Shown here piece after piece: positions 50,693-59,536 of a stretch of 64,000 bases of DNA (position 1 is its first letter; every line of letters starts with the position of its first letter). The DNA is from Pyrinomonadaceae bacterium (GTDB lineage: Bacteria > Acidobacteriota > Blastocatellia > Pyrinomonadales > Pyrinomonadaceae). Made by a program: the position numbers and the translations under genes. Under the pieces are notes generated by a model. That model was not told the origin of the DNA, made no database searches, and saw nothing but the letters and a program-made list of their open reading frames with translations. The stretch lies in contig JACMJZ010000029.1 in NCBI GenBank assembly GCA_014380365.1, positions 310,001 to 374,000 on the forward strand. Reading direction: 5' to 3'.

Positions 50693-53600
50693 GTAACCAG
50701 AGCCTGGAGCTAAAAGGAAAGGAAATGGTTACAACCAGCGCCGGGGCAAACACGCCGCTGGCAAAAATCCTGGTTGTAGACGACGAGCCAGAACTCAGAA
50801 GCGTTCTGGTTAAGTCACTTCAGAAGCATGGTTATGAAGTGGCCGGTGCTGGTTCCGGGCACGACGCGCTCACCAGGCTGCGAGAGCGAGATTTCGATCT
50901 GCTACTGACAGATTTAATGATGCCTGAAATGGATGGCATCGCTCTACTCAAGGCCGCTCTCGAAATCGATCCTCATCTCATCGGCATTATGCTGACAGGT
51001 CGGGGCACGATTCAGACCGCGGTTGATGCCATGCAAGTAGGCGCGTTTGACTACGTGCTTAAGCCTTTCCGGCTCCAGAATCTCCTGCCGGTCTTAACGC
51101 GGGCCCTCAACACGCGACAACTACGACTGGAAAATCTTCAACTTCGCGAGACGGTGGCGATTCATGAGCTGAGTCAGACGATTGCCTTCACGCTTGACCC
51201 GCAAACGGTGATGAGCAAGCTAACCGAAGCCGCCTTGCTGCAAAGTGAAGCCGACGAAGTCTCCGTTCTCTTGCCAACCGCTGACGGCAAGGAGTTTTAC
51301 GTCGCCGCCGCCCGCGGCGAACACACCGCACGCCTGCTGGGCGAGCGCATACCGTTCGATCGCGGCATCGCCAGTTGGGTAGCGCGGGAAAGGAAGGCGG
51401 TGATACTCAATGGCGAGGTCAAAGACGACCGATTCGAAGCCCTATGGCCGCGGCCGGCTATCAGTTCTTCAGTCTCGGTGCCGATGGTGGTCGCCAATAA
51501 ACTCATCGGGGTTCTCAACCTTAATGTCATTAATCGCCACCGTCCGTTCGCCCTGGGCCAGATGAAGGCTTTGAGCATTTTGGCGGGCACGGCGGCCGCC
51601 GCTCTCGAAAGCGCCTCCCTCTACACGCAGGTGCGGACGACTGAAGAAAAGTATCGAGCCATTTTCGAGAATGCCACTGAGGGTCTGTTTCAAACGACTG
51701 CCGGTGGGCGTCTCCTCACTGCGAATCCCGCACTCGCTCGAATTCTAGGTTACGACTCACCTGAAGACATGATCGCGATCGTCACCGATCTCGCGAGTCA
51801 GATCTATGTCAATCCCGAAGATCGCGTAGACGCCAGCCGGCTACAGGAAGAATCCGGCGTCCTTCTGGGATTTGAAATGGAAGCCTACCGGAAAGACCGT
51901 GAAAAAATCTGGGTGAGTGTGAACCGGCGAGCGGTCCGCAATCCAGACGGCGCATTGCTTTACTTCGAAGGCTCTGTCGAAGACATCACCGCTCGCCGGC
52001 AGGTCGAAGAGGAAAAGCGCAAAATCAGGCAACAGTATGAATCGTTAGTGCACACGATTGACGGCATTGTCTGGGAGCTTGACGTAAATACTCTTACTTT
52101 TACCTTCATCAGCAAACAGTCGGAAAAAATACTCGGCTACACCCCGGAGCAGTGGGTTAATGATCCGAGTTTCTGGGAAAACCATTTGCACCCGGACGAC
52201 CGCGCCTGGGCCCTTGAGTTCTGTCGCGTCGCCTTAACCAAAAGAGAAGATCACGAGTTCGACTATCGAATGATTGCGGCGGATGGTCATACAGTCTGGT
52301 TGCGCGACATCGTGGTGGTGGACAAGACGAATCGTGAGCACCCTCTGTTGCGCGGAGTCATGGTCGACATAACTGAGCGCAAGCGCGTTGAAGAAGCGTT
52401 GACTGAAAGCGAGCGACGCAAAGACGCCATTCTCAAGTCAGCACTGGATTGCGTTATCACCATCGATCATGAGGGGAAGATCGTCGACTTTAATCCTGCC
52501 GCCGAACGCCAGTTTGGGTACACAAGCGAGCACGCGATGGGAAAGAAGATGCAGGATTTGATCGTTCCTCCTTCACTGAGGGCCAGTCACAAAGTCGGGT
52601 TCGCCAGATACCTGGCAACAGGGTCTTCCTCAATGTTGGGCACGCGAATTGAAACTGCGGCGATGCGCTCTGATGGCAGCGAGTTTCCGATTGAGTTGAC
52701 CGTGACCGCAATCGGCAAGCTCCCGCGACCGATGTTCACCGCATTTCTTCGTGATTTAACCGAGCGCAACCGGGCTGAGGCTGAGCTACGAAAAAGCGAG
52801 GAACGCTACCGGGACCTGGTTGAAAATGCCCACGACCTGATCTACGAGCACGACTTGAAGGGCAGGTACACGGCCACCAACAAGGCAGGGGAACGGATGA
52901 CTGGCTACTCCCTCGAAGAAAGCCTTGAGTTAAATCTCGCGCAAACCGTGGCCCCGGAGTGTCTGGAGAAGGCGAAGGAGATGCTGCAGCGCAAACTCGC
53001 CGGTGAGAGCGTAACGGCATATGAGCTGGTCATCCTCGGAAAAGACGGCCATCGCGTCCCAGTCGAAGTGAATACCAGACTGGTTCTAAAAGATGGCGTT
53101 CCAGTCGGCGTGCAAGGTATCGCTCGCGATATCACCGAGCGCAAACGCGTCGAAGAAACGCAAGCCCGCCGCGCAGATCATGCGTTATTCCGGGCTGATG
53201 TCAGCGCTGCGTTAACCATGGGCAACGCGCCATTAAAGGCAACTCTCGAAGCCTGCGCCGACGCAATGGTCCATCATCTCGACGCAGCCTTTGCCCGTAT
53301 CTGGACTCTTAATCCCGAAGAAGCGATGTTGGAGTTGCAGGCCAGTGCTGGAATGTATACCCATATTGATGGGCCCCACTCCAGGGTTCCGGTGGGCTCG
53401 TTCAAGATTGGCAAGATCGCCGAGGAGCGCGCGCCCCATATCACAAACGAGGTACAGACTGATCCGCGAGTGGGCGACAAGGAATGGGCCCGCCGGGAGG
53501 GAATGGTGGCCTTCGCGGGATACCCATTGCTCCTGGAGAATCGGGTGCTGGGCGTCATGGCTATGTTTGCGCGCGAGCAACTTGCCGAAGACACACTCGA

Positions 53601-55251
53601 CGCGCTCGCGGCGGTTTCCGATCTCATCTCCCAGGGCATCGAACGCAGGCGCACCGAAGAAGAGTTGCGCGAAAACGAGGAGCGATACCGGATGCTCTTC
53701 GACAGCAACCCGCAACCAATGTGGGTCTACGATCTGGAAACGCTGGCGTTCCTCGCCGTTAACGGGTCAGCCGTGCGCCACTACGGCTATTCTCAGGAAG
53801 AGTTTCTCGGCATGACGATCGAGGACATTCGTCCCGCAGCAGAGATACCCTCCCTTCACGCTTCCCTTGCCGATAGTTTGGAGGAGGTTGGCTTGCCGCG
53901 CGCATGGAGGCATGTCAAGAAGGATGGCACCCTCATAGAGGTGGAAATTACTTCTCACTTGCTAGTGTTTGACGGTCGGCGAGCTGAGCTGATCCTCGCC
54001 CACGATATTACCGAACGCCAGCGCCTCGAGGCCGCACTGCTGGCGAGCCAGGCACAGCTCCGACAGTCCCAAAAGCTTGAAGCGATCGGGCAACTGGCTG
54101 GCGGCGTTGCTCACGATTTTAATAACCTGCTGACCGCAATCAACGGTTACAGCGCCCTGGCGCTGCGGCGACTTGGTGACGATCACCCCATAGCGTCTTA
54201 CCTGGAAGAGATCAAGAAAGCCGGAGATCGCGCCGCCAATCTCACCCGGCAACTGCTGGCGTTTGGACGCAAGCAGCTTCTCCAGCCGCTTTCACTCAAT
54301 CTCAACGACATTGTCCTGGATATGAACAAGATGCTGAAACGGCTAATCGGTGAAAACATCGACCTGGTGGCCAAGCTGAATCCGAGTCTCAAACAAATCA
54401 AGGCCGATCCCGGTCAGGTGGAGCAGGTGTTGGTCAACCTCGTGGTAAACGCCCGAGACGCCATGCCCAGAGGCGGCACCTTAACAATCGAGACGGCGAA
54501 TGCCCAACTCGACGGCGTGTACGCAAGTAAACATGTTGGGGTAATCCCGGGTAGCTACATCATGTTGGTCGTGAGCGACACGGGGATGGGGATGGATCAG
54601 GAAACCCAGGCGCGCATGTTCGAACCCTTCTTCACCACCAAGGAGAAGGGCAAGGGCACGGGTCTGGGTCTGTCCACGGTTTACGGGATTGTCAGGCAAA
54701 GCGGTGGAAACGTTTGGGTGTATAGCGAGCTCAATCGAGGCACCAGCTTCAAGATTTTTCTGCCGCAGATTGACGGCGAGGACGGGGTAAACGGTGATTC
54801 AGTTTCAGTTTCAGGCACTGCGCGCGGGTCTGAGACTGTATTGCTGGTCGAAGACGAAGATATGGTGCGCAACCTGGCCACCGAGATACTGAAGGACAGC
54901 GGCTACACAGTTCTGGAAGCAAGCGGCGGCGAGGAAGCTATTGGACTGTGCCGGGAACACAGAGAACCAATACACCTTTTGATCACGGACGTCGTGATGC
55001 CCAGAATGAGTGGGAAGGATGTGGCCCAGCAACTCCAGATGATCCACCCTGAAACAAAAGTACTGTTCATGTCGGGTTATACAGACGAGGCCATCGTACA
55101 TCACGGCATTGTTGACGCCGATATCGCGTTTATTCAAAAGCCATTCTCGGAAAATGCCCTGGCTCTCAAAATCCGGGAAGTGTTGGACTCTGAAATGCCT
55201 CCGGGTGGGCTGGGCGAGATTCCGCCGAAGGGATTTAGCCTTCTGGCATAG
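50689..55251 (+). CDS. Hybrid histidine kinase REC-GAF-PAS4-GAF-PAS-kinase-REC
   Basis: 1520 residues from GTG 50689, which overlaps the preceding stop as GTGA and has GAGG upstream; ATG 50725 is the alternative. Order: REC (LVVDDEPELR, LLTDLMMPEMDG, KPF), GAF, four PAS units, second GAF (about 840-1000), one PAS, HisKA with His near 1141 in GGVAHDFNNLLT, HATPase (NLVVNARDAMPRGG, SDTGMGMD, GTGLGLST), and a C-terminal REC (VLLVEDEDMVR, LLITDVVMPRMSG, MSGYT, KPF). Both REC domains keep all catalytic residues. Soluble. Likely a phosphorelay hub working with the preceding membrane kinase. Confidence 0.92.
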   Translation: MSNQSLELKGKEMVTTSAGANTPLAKILVVDDEPELRSVLVKSLQKHGYEVAGAGSGHDALTRLRERDFDLLLTDLMMPEMDGIALLKAALEIDPHLIGIMLTGRGTIQTAVDAMQVGAFDYVLKPFRLQNLLPVLTRALNTRQLRLENLQLRETVAIHELSQTIAFTLDPQTVMSKLTEAALLQSEADEVSVLLPTADGKEFYVAAARGEHTARLLGERIPFDRGIASWVARERKAVILNGEVKDDRFEALWPRPAISSSVSVPMVVANKLIGVLNLNVINRHRPFALGQMKALSILAGTAAAALESASLYTQVRTTEEKYRAIFENATEGLFQTTAGGRLLTANPALARILGYDSPEDMIAIVTDLASQIYVNPEDRVDASRLQEESGVLLGFEMEAYRKDREKIWVSVNRRAVRNPDGALLYFEGSVEDITARRQVEEEKRKIRQQYESLVHTIDGIVWELDVNTLTFTFISKQSEKILGYTPEQWVNDPSFWENHLHPDDRAWALEFCRVALTKREDHEFDYRMIAADGHTVWLRDIVVVDKTNREHPLLRGVMVDITERKRVEEALTESERRKDAILKSALDCVITIDHEGKIVDFNPAAERQFGYTSEHAMGKKMQDLIVPPSLRASHKVGFARYLATGSSSMLGTRIETAAMRSDGSEFPIELTVTAIGKLPRPMFTAFLRDLTERNRAEAELRKSEERYRDLVENAHDLIYEHDLKGRYTATNKAGERMTGYSLEESLELNLAQTVAPECLEKAKEMLQRKLAGESVTAYELVILGKDGHRVPVEVNTRLVLKDGVPVGVQGIARDITERKRVEETQARRADHALFRADVSAALTMGNAPLKATLEACADAMVHHLDAAFARIWTLNPEEAMLELQASAGMYTHIDGPHSRVPVGSFKIGKIAEERAPHITNEVQTDPRVGDKEWARREGMVAFAGYPLLLENRVLGVMAMFAREQLAEDTLDALAAVSDLISQGIERRRTEEELRENEERYRMLFDSNPQPMWVYDLETLAFLAVNGSAVRHYGYSQEEFLGMTIEDIRPAAEIPSLHASLADSLEEVGLPRAWRHVKKDGTLIEVEITSHLLVFDGRRAELILAHDITERQRLEAALLASQAQLRQSQKLEAIGQLAGGVAHDFNNLLTAINGYSALALRRLGDDHPIASYLEEIKKAGDRAANLTRQLLAFGRKQLLQPLSLNLNDIVLDMNKMLKRLIGENIDLVAKLNPSLKQIKADPGQVEQVLVNLVVNARDAMPRGGTLTIETANAQLDGVYASKHVGVIPGSYIMLVVSDTGMGMDQETQARMFEPFFTTKEKGKGTGLGLSTVYGIVRQSGGNVWVYSELNRGTSFKIFLPQIDGEDGVNGDSVSVSGTARGSETVLLVEDEDMVRNLATEILKDSGYTVLEASGGEEAIGLCREHREPIHLLITDVVMPRMSGKDVAQQLQMIHPETKVLFMSGYTDEAIVHHGIVDADIAFIQKPFSENALALKIREVLDSEMPPGGLGEIPPKGFSLLA

Positions 55252-55259
55252 GCTTGTAA

Positions 55260-57044
55260 ATGGAAAACAAGGCTCAAGGTTTGAAGAAGCGGTCTAGCAT
55301 CCTGATCATCGACGACGAGGAACAGGTGCGCTGCCTGCTCGGAAACATATTGGCGGTCGCCCATGAGTGCACCTTTGCCAGTTCGGCTGAAGAGGCAATG
55401 CGGGTACTAAAGGCCATCAAGTTTGACCTGGTGATTAGCGACATAAACATGGGCGGCGTAAGCGGGTTGGATCTGGTTCCATACGTCTTAGAAGAAAGTC
55501 CGGAAACCGTGGTGGTGATGATTAGTGGCCAGCAATCAATCGACGCTGCCATCCAGGCAATGCGAGCCGGCGCGTTTGATTACATTACGAAACCGTTTGG
55601 TCTCCTTCACGTCGAAGCCGCAGTCACACGTGCCCTCGCCCATCAGCAACTTCTGGAAGACAGAAAGTATTACGAAAGCCATTTACAGGACCTCGTACGC
55701 CAACGCACTGCCGAAGTTGAGCGGCTCGCTTATTTCGATACGTTGACCGATTTGCCAAACCGCGTGCTTTTCGAAGACCGATTAACAGAAGCCTTAAAGC
55801 GGGCGCAACGCGACAACCGTATGCTCGGAGTATCGATGCTGCGGGTAGATCGCTTCAAGAAGATGAACGACGCTTTCGGGCATATCCTCGGAGATCGACT
55901 GCTCCGCGACATCGCCCAAAGAATTCAAACGGCGATTGGCGATCGGGGAACGCTCGCAAGATTCGAAGGCGATGAGTTTGCCCTTCTGCACGACGAAACC
56001 GACAGCTCCGAAAAGTTACTCGAGGCGCTTCGACACCTTAATCAGTCGTTACAGGTTCCCTTCGTTGTAGACGGCCATGAGCTCTTTACCACCGTCAGCC
56101 TCGGCATCAGCCTTTTCCCAACAGACGGTGAGACTCCTCAGGAGCTGCTGAAAAATGCAGGCGTCGCTTTAGATCGGGCCAAGAGCCTGGGAGGCAATAC
56201 CAGCCAATTTTATCGGGCGGACATGAACGCACGCGCACTCGAGCGGTTGACCATGGAAGCCGAACTGCGCCGCGCCATGGAAAATAAGGAGTTCATCCTT
56301 TACTACCAGCCGCAGGTTGATCTCGTCACCAATCGAATAGTGGGCGCTGAAGCGCTGATTCGTTGGCAACATCCGCAGCGTGGATTATTGCTCCCCGCCG
56401 ACTTCATATCGTTGGCTGAAGACTCCGGCTTGATATTACAGATGGGAGAGTGGGCCTTGCGAGCGGCCTGCACTCAAGCCACCTTATGGAGAAAAGATGG
56501 TCTCGAGGGACTCCGGGTATCCGTAAACGTTTCGCCGCATCAATTTCAACAGGACAATTTCGTGGAAACTGTGGCGCAGATACTGGCCGAAACCGCGGTT
56601 GACCCTGCGACCGTCGATCTGGAGATTACCGAGACTTCAATCATGGAGAATGCCGACCGGGTGGTGACGCGACTGTCGCAGCTCCAGCGGATGGGGCTGA
56701 GAATCGCTATCGATGATTTCGGTATTGGCTACTCGTCGTTGGGATATCTAAAGCGACTGCCAATCGACATGCTCAAGATCGACCGCACCTTCGTAAGTGA
56801 CGCTACTACCGATCCCGACGATGCGGCACTGGTGATGACGATCATAACCCTGGCGCACAATCTCAGGCTCAAAGTGATGGCCGAGGGAGTTGAGACTGAG
56901 GAGCAGTTGAGGTTTCTGCGGTTGCTCAAATGCGATGAAGGGCAGGGCTATTTCTTTGGCAAGCCCTGGCCGCCCGGCGAGTTCTTTACGAAAGCGATTG
57001 GCGCCGGCAGCACTGAGGCGCCGGTGCTTAGCTGCCATCCGTAA
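55260..57044 (+). CDS. REC-GGDEF-EAL cyclic di-GMP protein
   Basis: 594 residues. REC (IIDDEEQVR, LVISDINMGGVSG, KPF) is complete. The GGDEF domain (about 155-320) has RFEGDEF at the active site, so the first Gly is Glu, and YFDTLTDLPNR is normal; cyclase activity is doubtful, GTP binding may remain. The EAL domain (about 330-580) is complete: GAEALIRWQ, SVNVSPHQF, LEITETS, IDDFGIGYSSL, KIDRTFV and EGVETEEQ. Net output is probably c-di-GMP hydrolysis under phosphorelay control. Eight bases after the hybrid kinase, so co-transcribed. Confidence 0.92.
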   Translation: MENKAQGLKKRSSILIIDDEEQVRCLLGNILAVAHECTFASSAEEAMRVLKAIKFDLVISDINMGGVSGLDLVPYVLEESPETVVVMISGQQSIDAAIQAMRAGAFDYITKPFGLLHVEAAVTRALAHQQLLEDRKYYESHLQDLVRQRTAEVERLAYFDTLTDLPNRVLFEDRLTEALKRAQRDNRMLGVSMLRVDRFKKMNDAFGHILGDRLLRDIAQRIQTAIGDRGTLARFEGDEFALLHDETDSSEKLLEALRHLNQSLQVPFVVDGHELFTTVSLGISLFPTDGETPQELLKNAGVALDRAKSLGGNTSQFYRADMNARALERLTMEAELRRAMENKEFILYYQPQVDLVTNRIVGAEALIRWQHPQRGLLLPADFISLAEDSGLILQMGEWALRAACTQATLWRKDGLEGLRVSVNVSPHQFQQDNFVETVAQILAETAVDPATVDLEITETSIMENADRVVTRLSQLQRMGLRIAIDDFGIGYSSLGYLKRLPIDMLKIDRTFVSDATTDPDDAALVMTIITLAHNLRLKVMAEGVETEEQLRFLRLLKCDEGQGYFFGKPWPPGEFFTKAIGAGSTEAPVLSCHP

Positions 57045-57080
57045 CGGTTCAGGCAGGGGAAGTTTTCGAAGGCTAAAACT

Positions 57081-58529
57081 ATGAATGATAACAAGCCCCA
57101 TGTCCTGGTGATCGACGACGAACCGGCGGTGATCGGCCTGGTCGGCACAATCCTGCGCGAGGAAGGTTGGGCCGTCGCCGAAGCGGCATCGGCAGAGCAG
57201 GCTATTGAGATGTTGCGCGAAGAAGCGTGGGCGTTCGTCCTTTGCGACGTGCAACTCGGCGGCGCCGATGGTTTCTCTGTCTTGCGCCGTTTCAAGGCGG
57301 AGTTGCCTGCAACGAAGGTGGTGTTAATGACTGGGCAAGGCACGGCGTCCGGGGCGGTTGATGCCACGGCATTTGGCGCGTACGACTATTTACTTAAGCC
57401 ATTTGGTCCTGACGAACTGCAATTGCTCGCGCGAGCGCTGCGTGAACAGTTATCGAGCCACCCATCGCGCCGGCTGGGCACGCCCCATGGAAGTGCGGGC
57501 TACCAAGCCGACGTGGCCCTCCTGGGGCGAAGTGAACCTTTCATTAAGGTGATGAAGCAGGTCGGCCGGGTGGCTGCCACAAATTTGTCGGTGCTTTTGA
57601 CCGGCGAGTCCGGCACCGGAAAGGAAGTTGTCGCGTCGTCGCTGCACAAACACAGTAGTCGCGCGGAACAGGCGTTTGTGGCAGTCAACTGTGGTGCGAT
57701 TTCCGCTGAACTGATCGAATCAGAATTGTTTGGTCACGTTAAGGGCTCATTTACCGGAGCCGATCGGGACCGCCGAGGACTTTGGGAAGAGGCGGATAAG
57801 GGAACCGTCTTTCTCGATGAGATAACCGAAACAACGCCGGCCTTTCAGGTGAAACTTCTGCGAGCGTTGCAGCAAGGCGAGATTCGCCGCGTCGGTTCCA
57901 ATCAAACGCAACGCGTGGATGTGCGGGTCATTGCCGCCAGCAACCGCAATGTTGAAGCAGAAGTGGCTGCCGGGAGATTCCGCAACGATCTATTTTATCG
58001 TTTGAATGCTGTCTCAATTGTGCTGCCGCCATTACGTGAGCGCAAGGAGGACATTCTGCTGCTGGCCAAGAGTTTTGCGGAACGTGTTTATTCCCTGAGT
58101 CCGGAAGTGAAGTTTTCTTTGGAAGCACTTGAACTGCTGGAACAGTACACCTGGCCCGGGAACATTCGCGAATTGGAGAATGCCGTCGTGCGGGCCACGG
58201 CAATCTGCGATGGAACGATCCGCGTGAAGGACTTGCCCGAACGCGTGCAGGAGTTTTGCAAAAGCCAATCGGCGAATGACGGCCAGAAGCTGGAAAGCAA
58301 CGCGACTGAGCCTGAGGAGGAGGAATGGCCGAAGCTTTCGATCATTGAAGGACGCTACGTTGCGAAGGTGCTGGCACACACTGGCGGAAACAAACAGGCG
58401 GCCGCGCGCCTGATGGAAGTCGATCGCAAGACTCTCGACCGCATGATCAAGCGTCATAAGATTTCAAGAAATGGCGCCGCCACTCCCCTGGTTGAACCCA
58501 ATAGAGTAAAACAACTGAGTGTCATGTGA
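57081..58529 (+). CDS. NtrC-family sigma-54 activator
   Basis: 482 residues. REC (VIDDEPAVI, FVLCDVQLGGADG, MTGQG, KPFG), AAA+ activator domain with GESGTGKE, ESELFGHVKGSFTGADRDRRG and GTVFLDEITE, and a C-terminal Fis-type helix-turn-helix (VLAHTGGNKQAAARLMEVDRKTLDRMI). The sigma-54 contact loop reads GSFTGA instead of GAFTGA; this variant occurs in functional activators. It follows the EAL gene by 36 bases and probably answers the membrane kinase of the same operon. Candidate -24/-12 sites lie just downstream. Confidence 0.94.
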   Translation: MNDNKPHVLVIDDEPAVIGLVGTILREEGWAVAEAASAEQAIEMLREEAWAFVLCDVQLGGADGFSVLRRFKAELPATKVVLMTGQGTASGAVDATAFGAYDYLLKPFGPDELQLLARALREQLSSHPSRRLGTPHGSAGYQADVALLGRSEPFIKVMKQVGRVAATNLSVLLTGESGTGKEVVASSLHKHSSRAEQAFVAVNCGAISAELIESELFGHVKGSFTGADRDRRGLWEEADKGTVFLDEITETTPAFQVKLLRALQQGEIRRVGSNQTQRVDVRVIAASNRNVEAEVAAGRFRNDLFYRLNAVSIVLPPLRERKEDILLLAKSFAERVYSLSPEVKFSLEALELLEQYTWPGNIRELENAVVRATAICDGTIRVKDLPERVQEFCKSQSANDGQKLESNATEPEEEEWPKLSIIEGRYVAKVLAHTGGNKQAAARLMEVDRKTLDRMIKRHKISRNGAATPLVEPNRVKQLSVM

Positions 58530-58532
58530 GAG

Positions 58533-58549
58533 TTGACACGGCTCTTGCT
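58533..58549 (+). promoter_or_regulatory. Candidate sigma-54 promoter 1
   Basis: TTGACAC-GGCTC-TTGCT has the exact -12 box TTGCT and a -24 box with one mismatch to TTGGCAC (second G of GG is A). It lies about 70 bases before the small gene at 58620 and directly behind the sigma-54 activator gene. Confidence 0.35.
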
Positions 58550-58619
58550 ACCGTAAGTGGTTTTGCGCATAAGAGAACGCCCTATAGCGTGGCGATTCTT
58601 ACAGGTATATGGTGATCCT

Positions 58620-58892
58620 ATGCTACACGTTCCCCTAACGATGGAGGCAGAAGCTCAGCAGGTCCTTGACCAGCTGTGGGGCGAAAAGCTAACTCCTTTT
58701 GCGCTTACGGTCGGCAAGATCACTGAAGCCGATGGCGAGTACACGATTCATTTTCACGATAGCCGGATATACACATGCAGCGTTCCCACAGCCAATGGTA
58801 GTTCCTTCAGCGAAATGGTTCGAGCCGCTGTCCTGGCTCGCGTGGCGAAGATGAGTGGCCCCTTGCATGACGCACAAAAGGGCCTAGCCTGA
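58620..58892 (+). CDS. Small hypothetical protein
   Basis: 90 residues from ATG 58620 (MLHVPLTMEAEAQQVLDQLW); an upstream extension to 58557 is possible. Contains EKLTPFALTVGKITEADGEYTIHFHDSRIY and FSEMVRAAVLARVAKMSG. An alpha-beta-alpha small fold is likely; no family recognised. It is the first gene after the NtrC-type regulator and may be its target. Confidence 0.55.
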   Translation: MLHVPLTMEAEAQQVLDQLWGEKLTPFALTVGKITEADGEYTIHFHDSRIYTCSVPTANGSSFSEMVRAAVLARVAKMSGPLHDAQKGLA

Positions 58893-58930
58893 CCAAGACA
58901 GTGCCGAGTCGCTGCCGGTTAGTTTTCACT

Positions 58931-58946
58931 TGGTACAAGAAATGCT
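58931..58946 (+). promoter_or_regulatory. Candidate sigma-54 promoter 2
   Basis: TGGTAC-AAGAA-ATGCT keeps the invariant GG and GC at the right spacing with one mismatch in each box. It could serve the last kinase cluster. The interval 58893-59162 otherwise holds nothing recognised. Confidence 0.3.
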
Positions 58947-59162
58947 CTGAAAGAACATGCAGCTTACGAGTGCTGCACCGAGACAGATCGGGGTGTTATG
59001 CCCCGGTCACTTCGTCCCATCCGCCCATTTCGTCCCACATTTTGCGCTTGCAAACTGAGCGCACTGACAGTTCTGAAGAAATAAACAGAAGAATCACATC
59101 GCCCAACACGTGTAGGTGTGTCACCTCTAAATCTGCTGCCTTGGAGAAACGTAAAGGACAGA

Positions 59163-59536
59163 GATGATTGCTGAAAAGTCTAATCAGGGAGCTGCAAGAT
59201 GATCGAGCGTTGGATTACTTCCAACACATCATCGAGACGGTGCGCGAGCCGCTCCTCGTCCTCGATTCCGACTTGCGCGTGAAGGGCGCGAGCGGGGACC
59301 GGAGGAGGCCTCGCCATCTGCCGCAAGATAGTCGACCGCCACGGCGAGACTATCACCGCTCGCAGTACTCCAGGCCAGGACACGACATTCGTTGTGACTA
59401 TACCAGTCATGCAACCAAAGGAAGTTGAAGTGTTATGAGAAGCGCCCGCAAACCGATCGCCATTCTGCTCGTTGACAACGCTGAGGAGGACCGCACGCCG
59501 GTTTGCAATGCTCCCGCTCGGGATTCTGTCCTATGA
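59163..59536 (+). pseudogene. Decayed histidine kinase-receiver pair
   Basis: Three pieces. 59168 to about 59283 encodes the start of a PAS-type kinase (RALDYFQHIIETVREPLLVL, DSDLRV). Then, in another frame, 59295-59438 encodes the very end of a kinase (GTGGGLAICRKIVDRHG to MQPKEVEVL), almost the same as the end of the intact kinase at 63213. Then 59435-59536 encodes 33 residues of a receiver (MRSARKPIAILLVDN), like the receiver start at 63210. The middle of the kinase is deleted. The receiver remnant's stop overlaps the start of the next kinase as ATGA, which may couple its translation. Confidence 0.75.
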
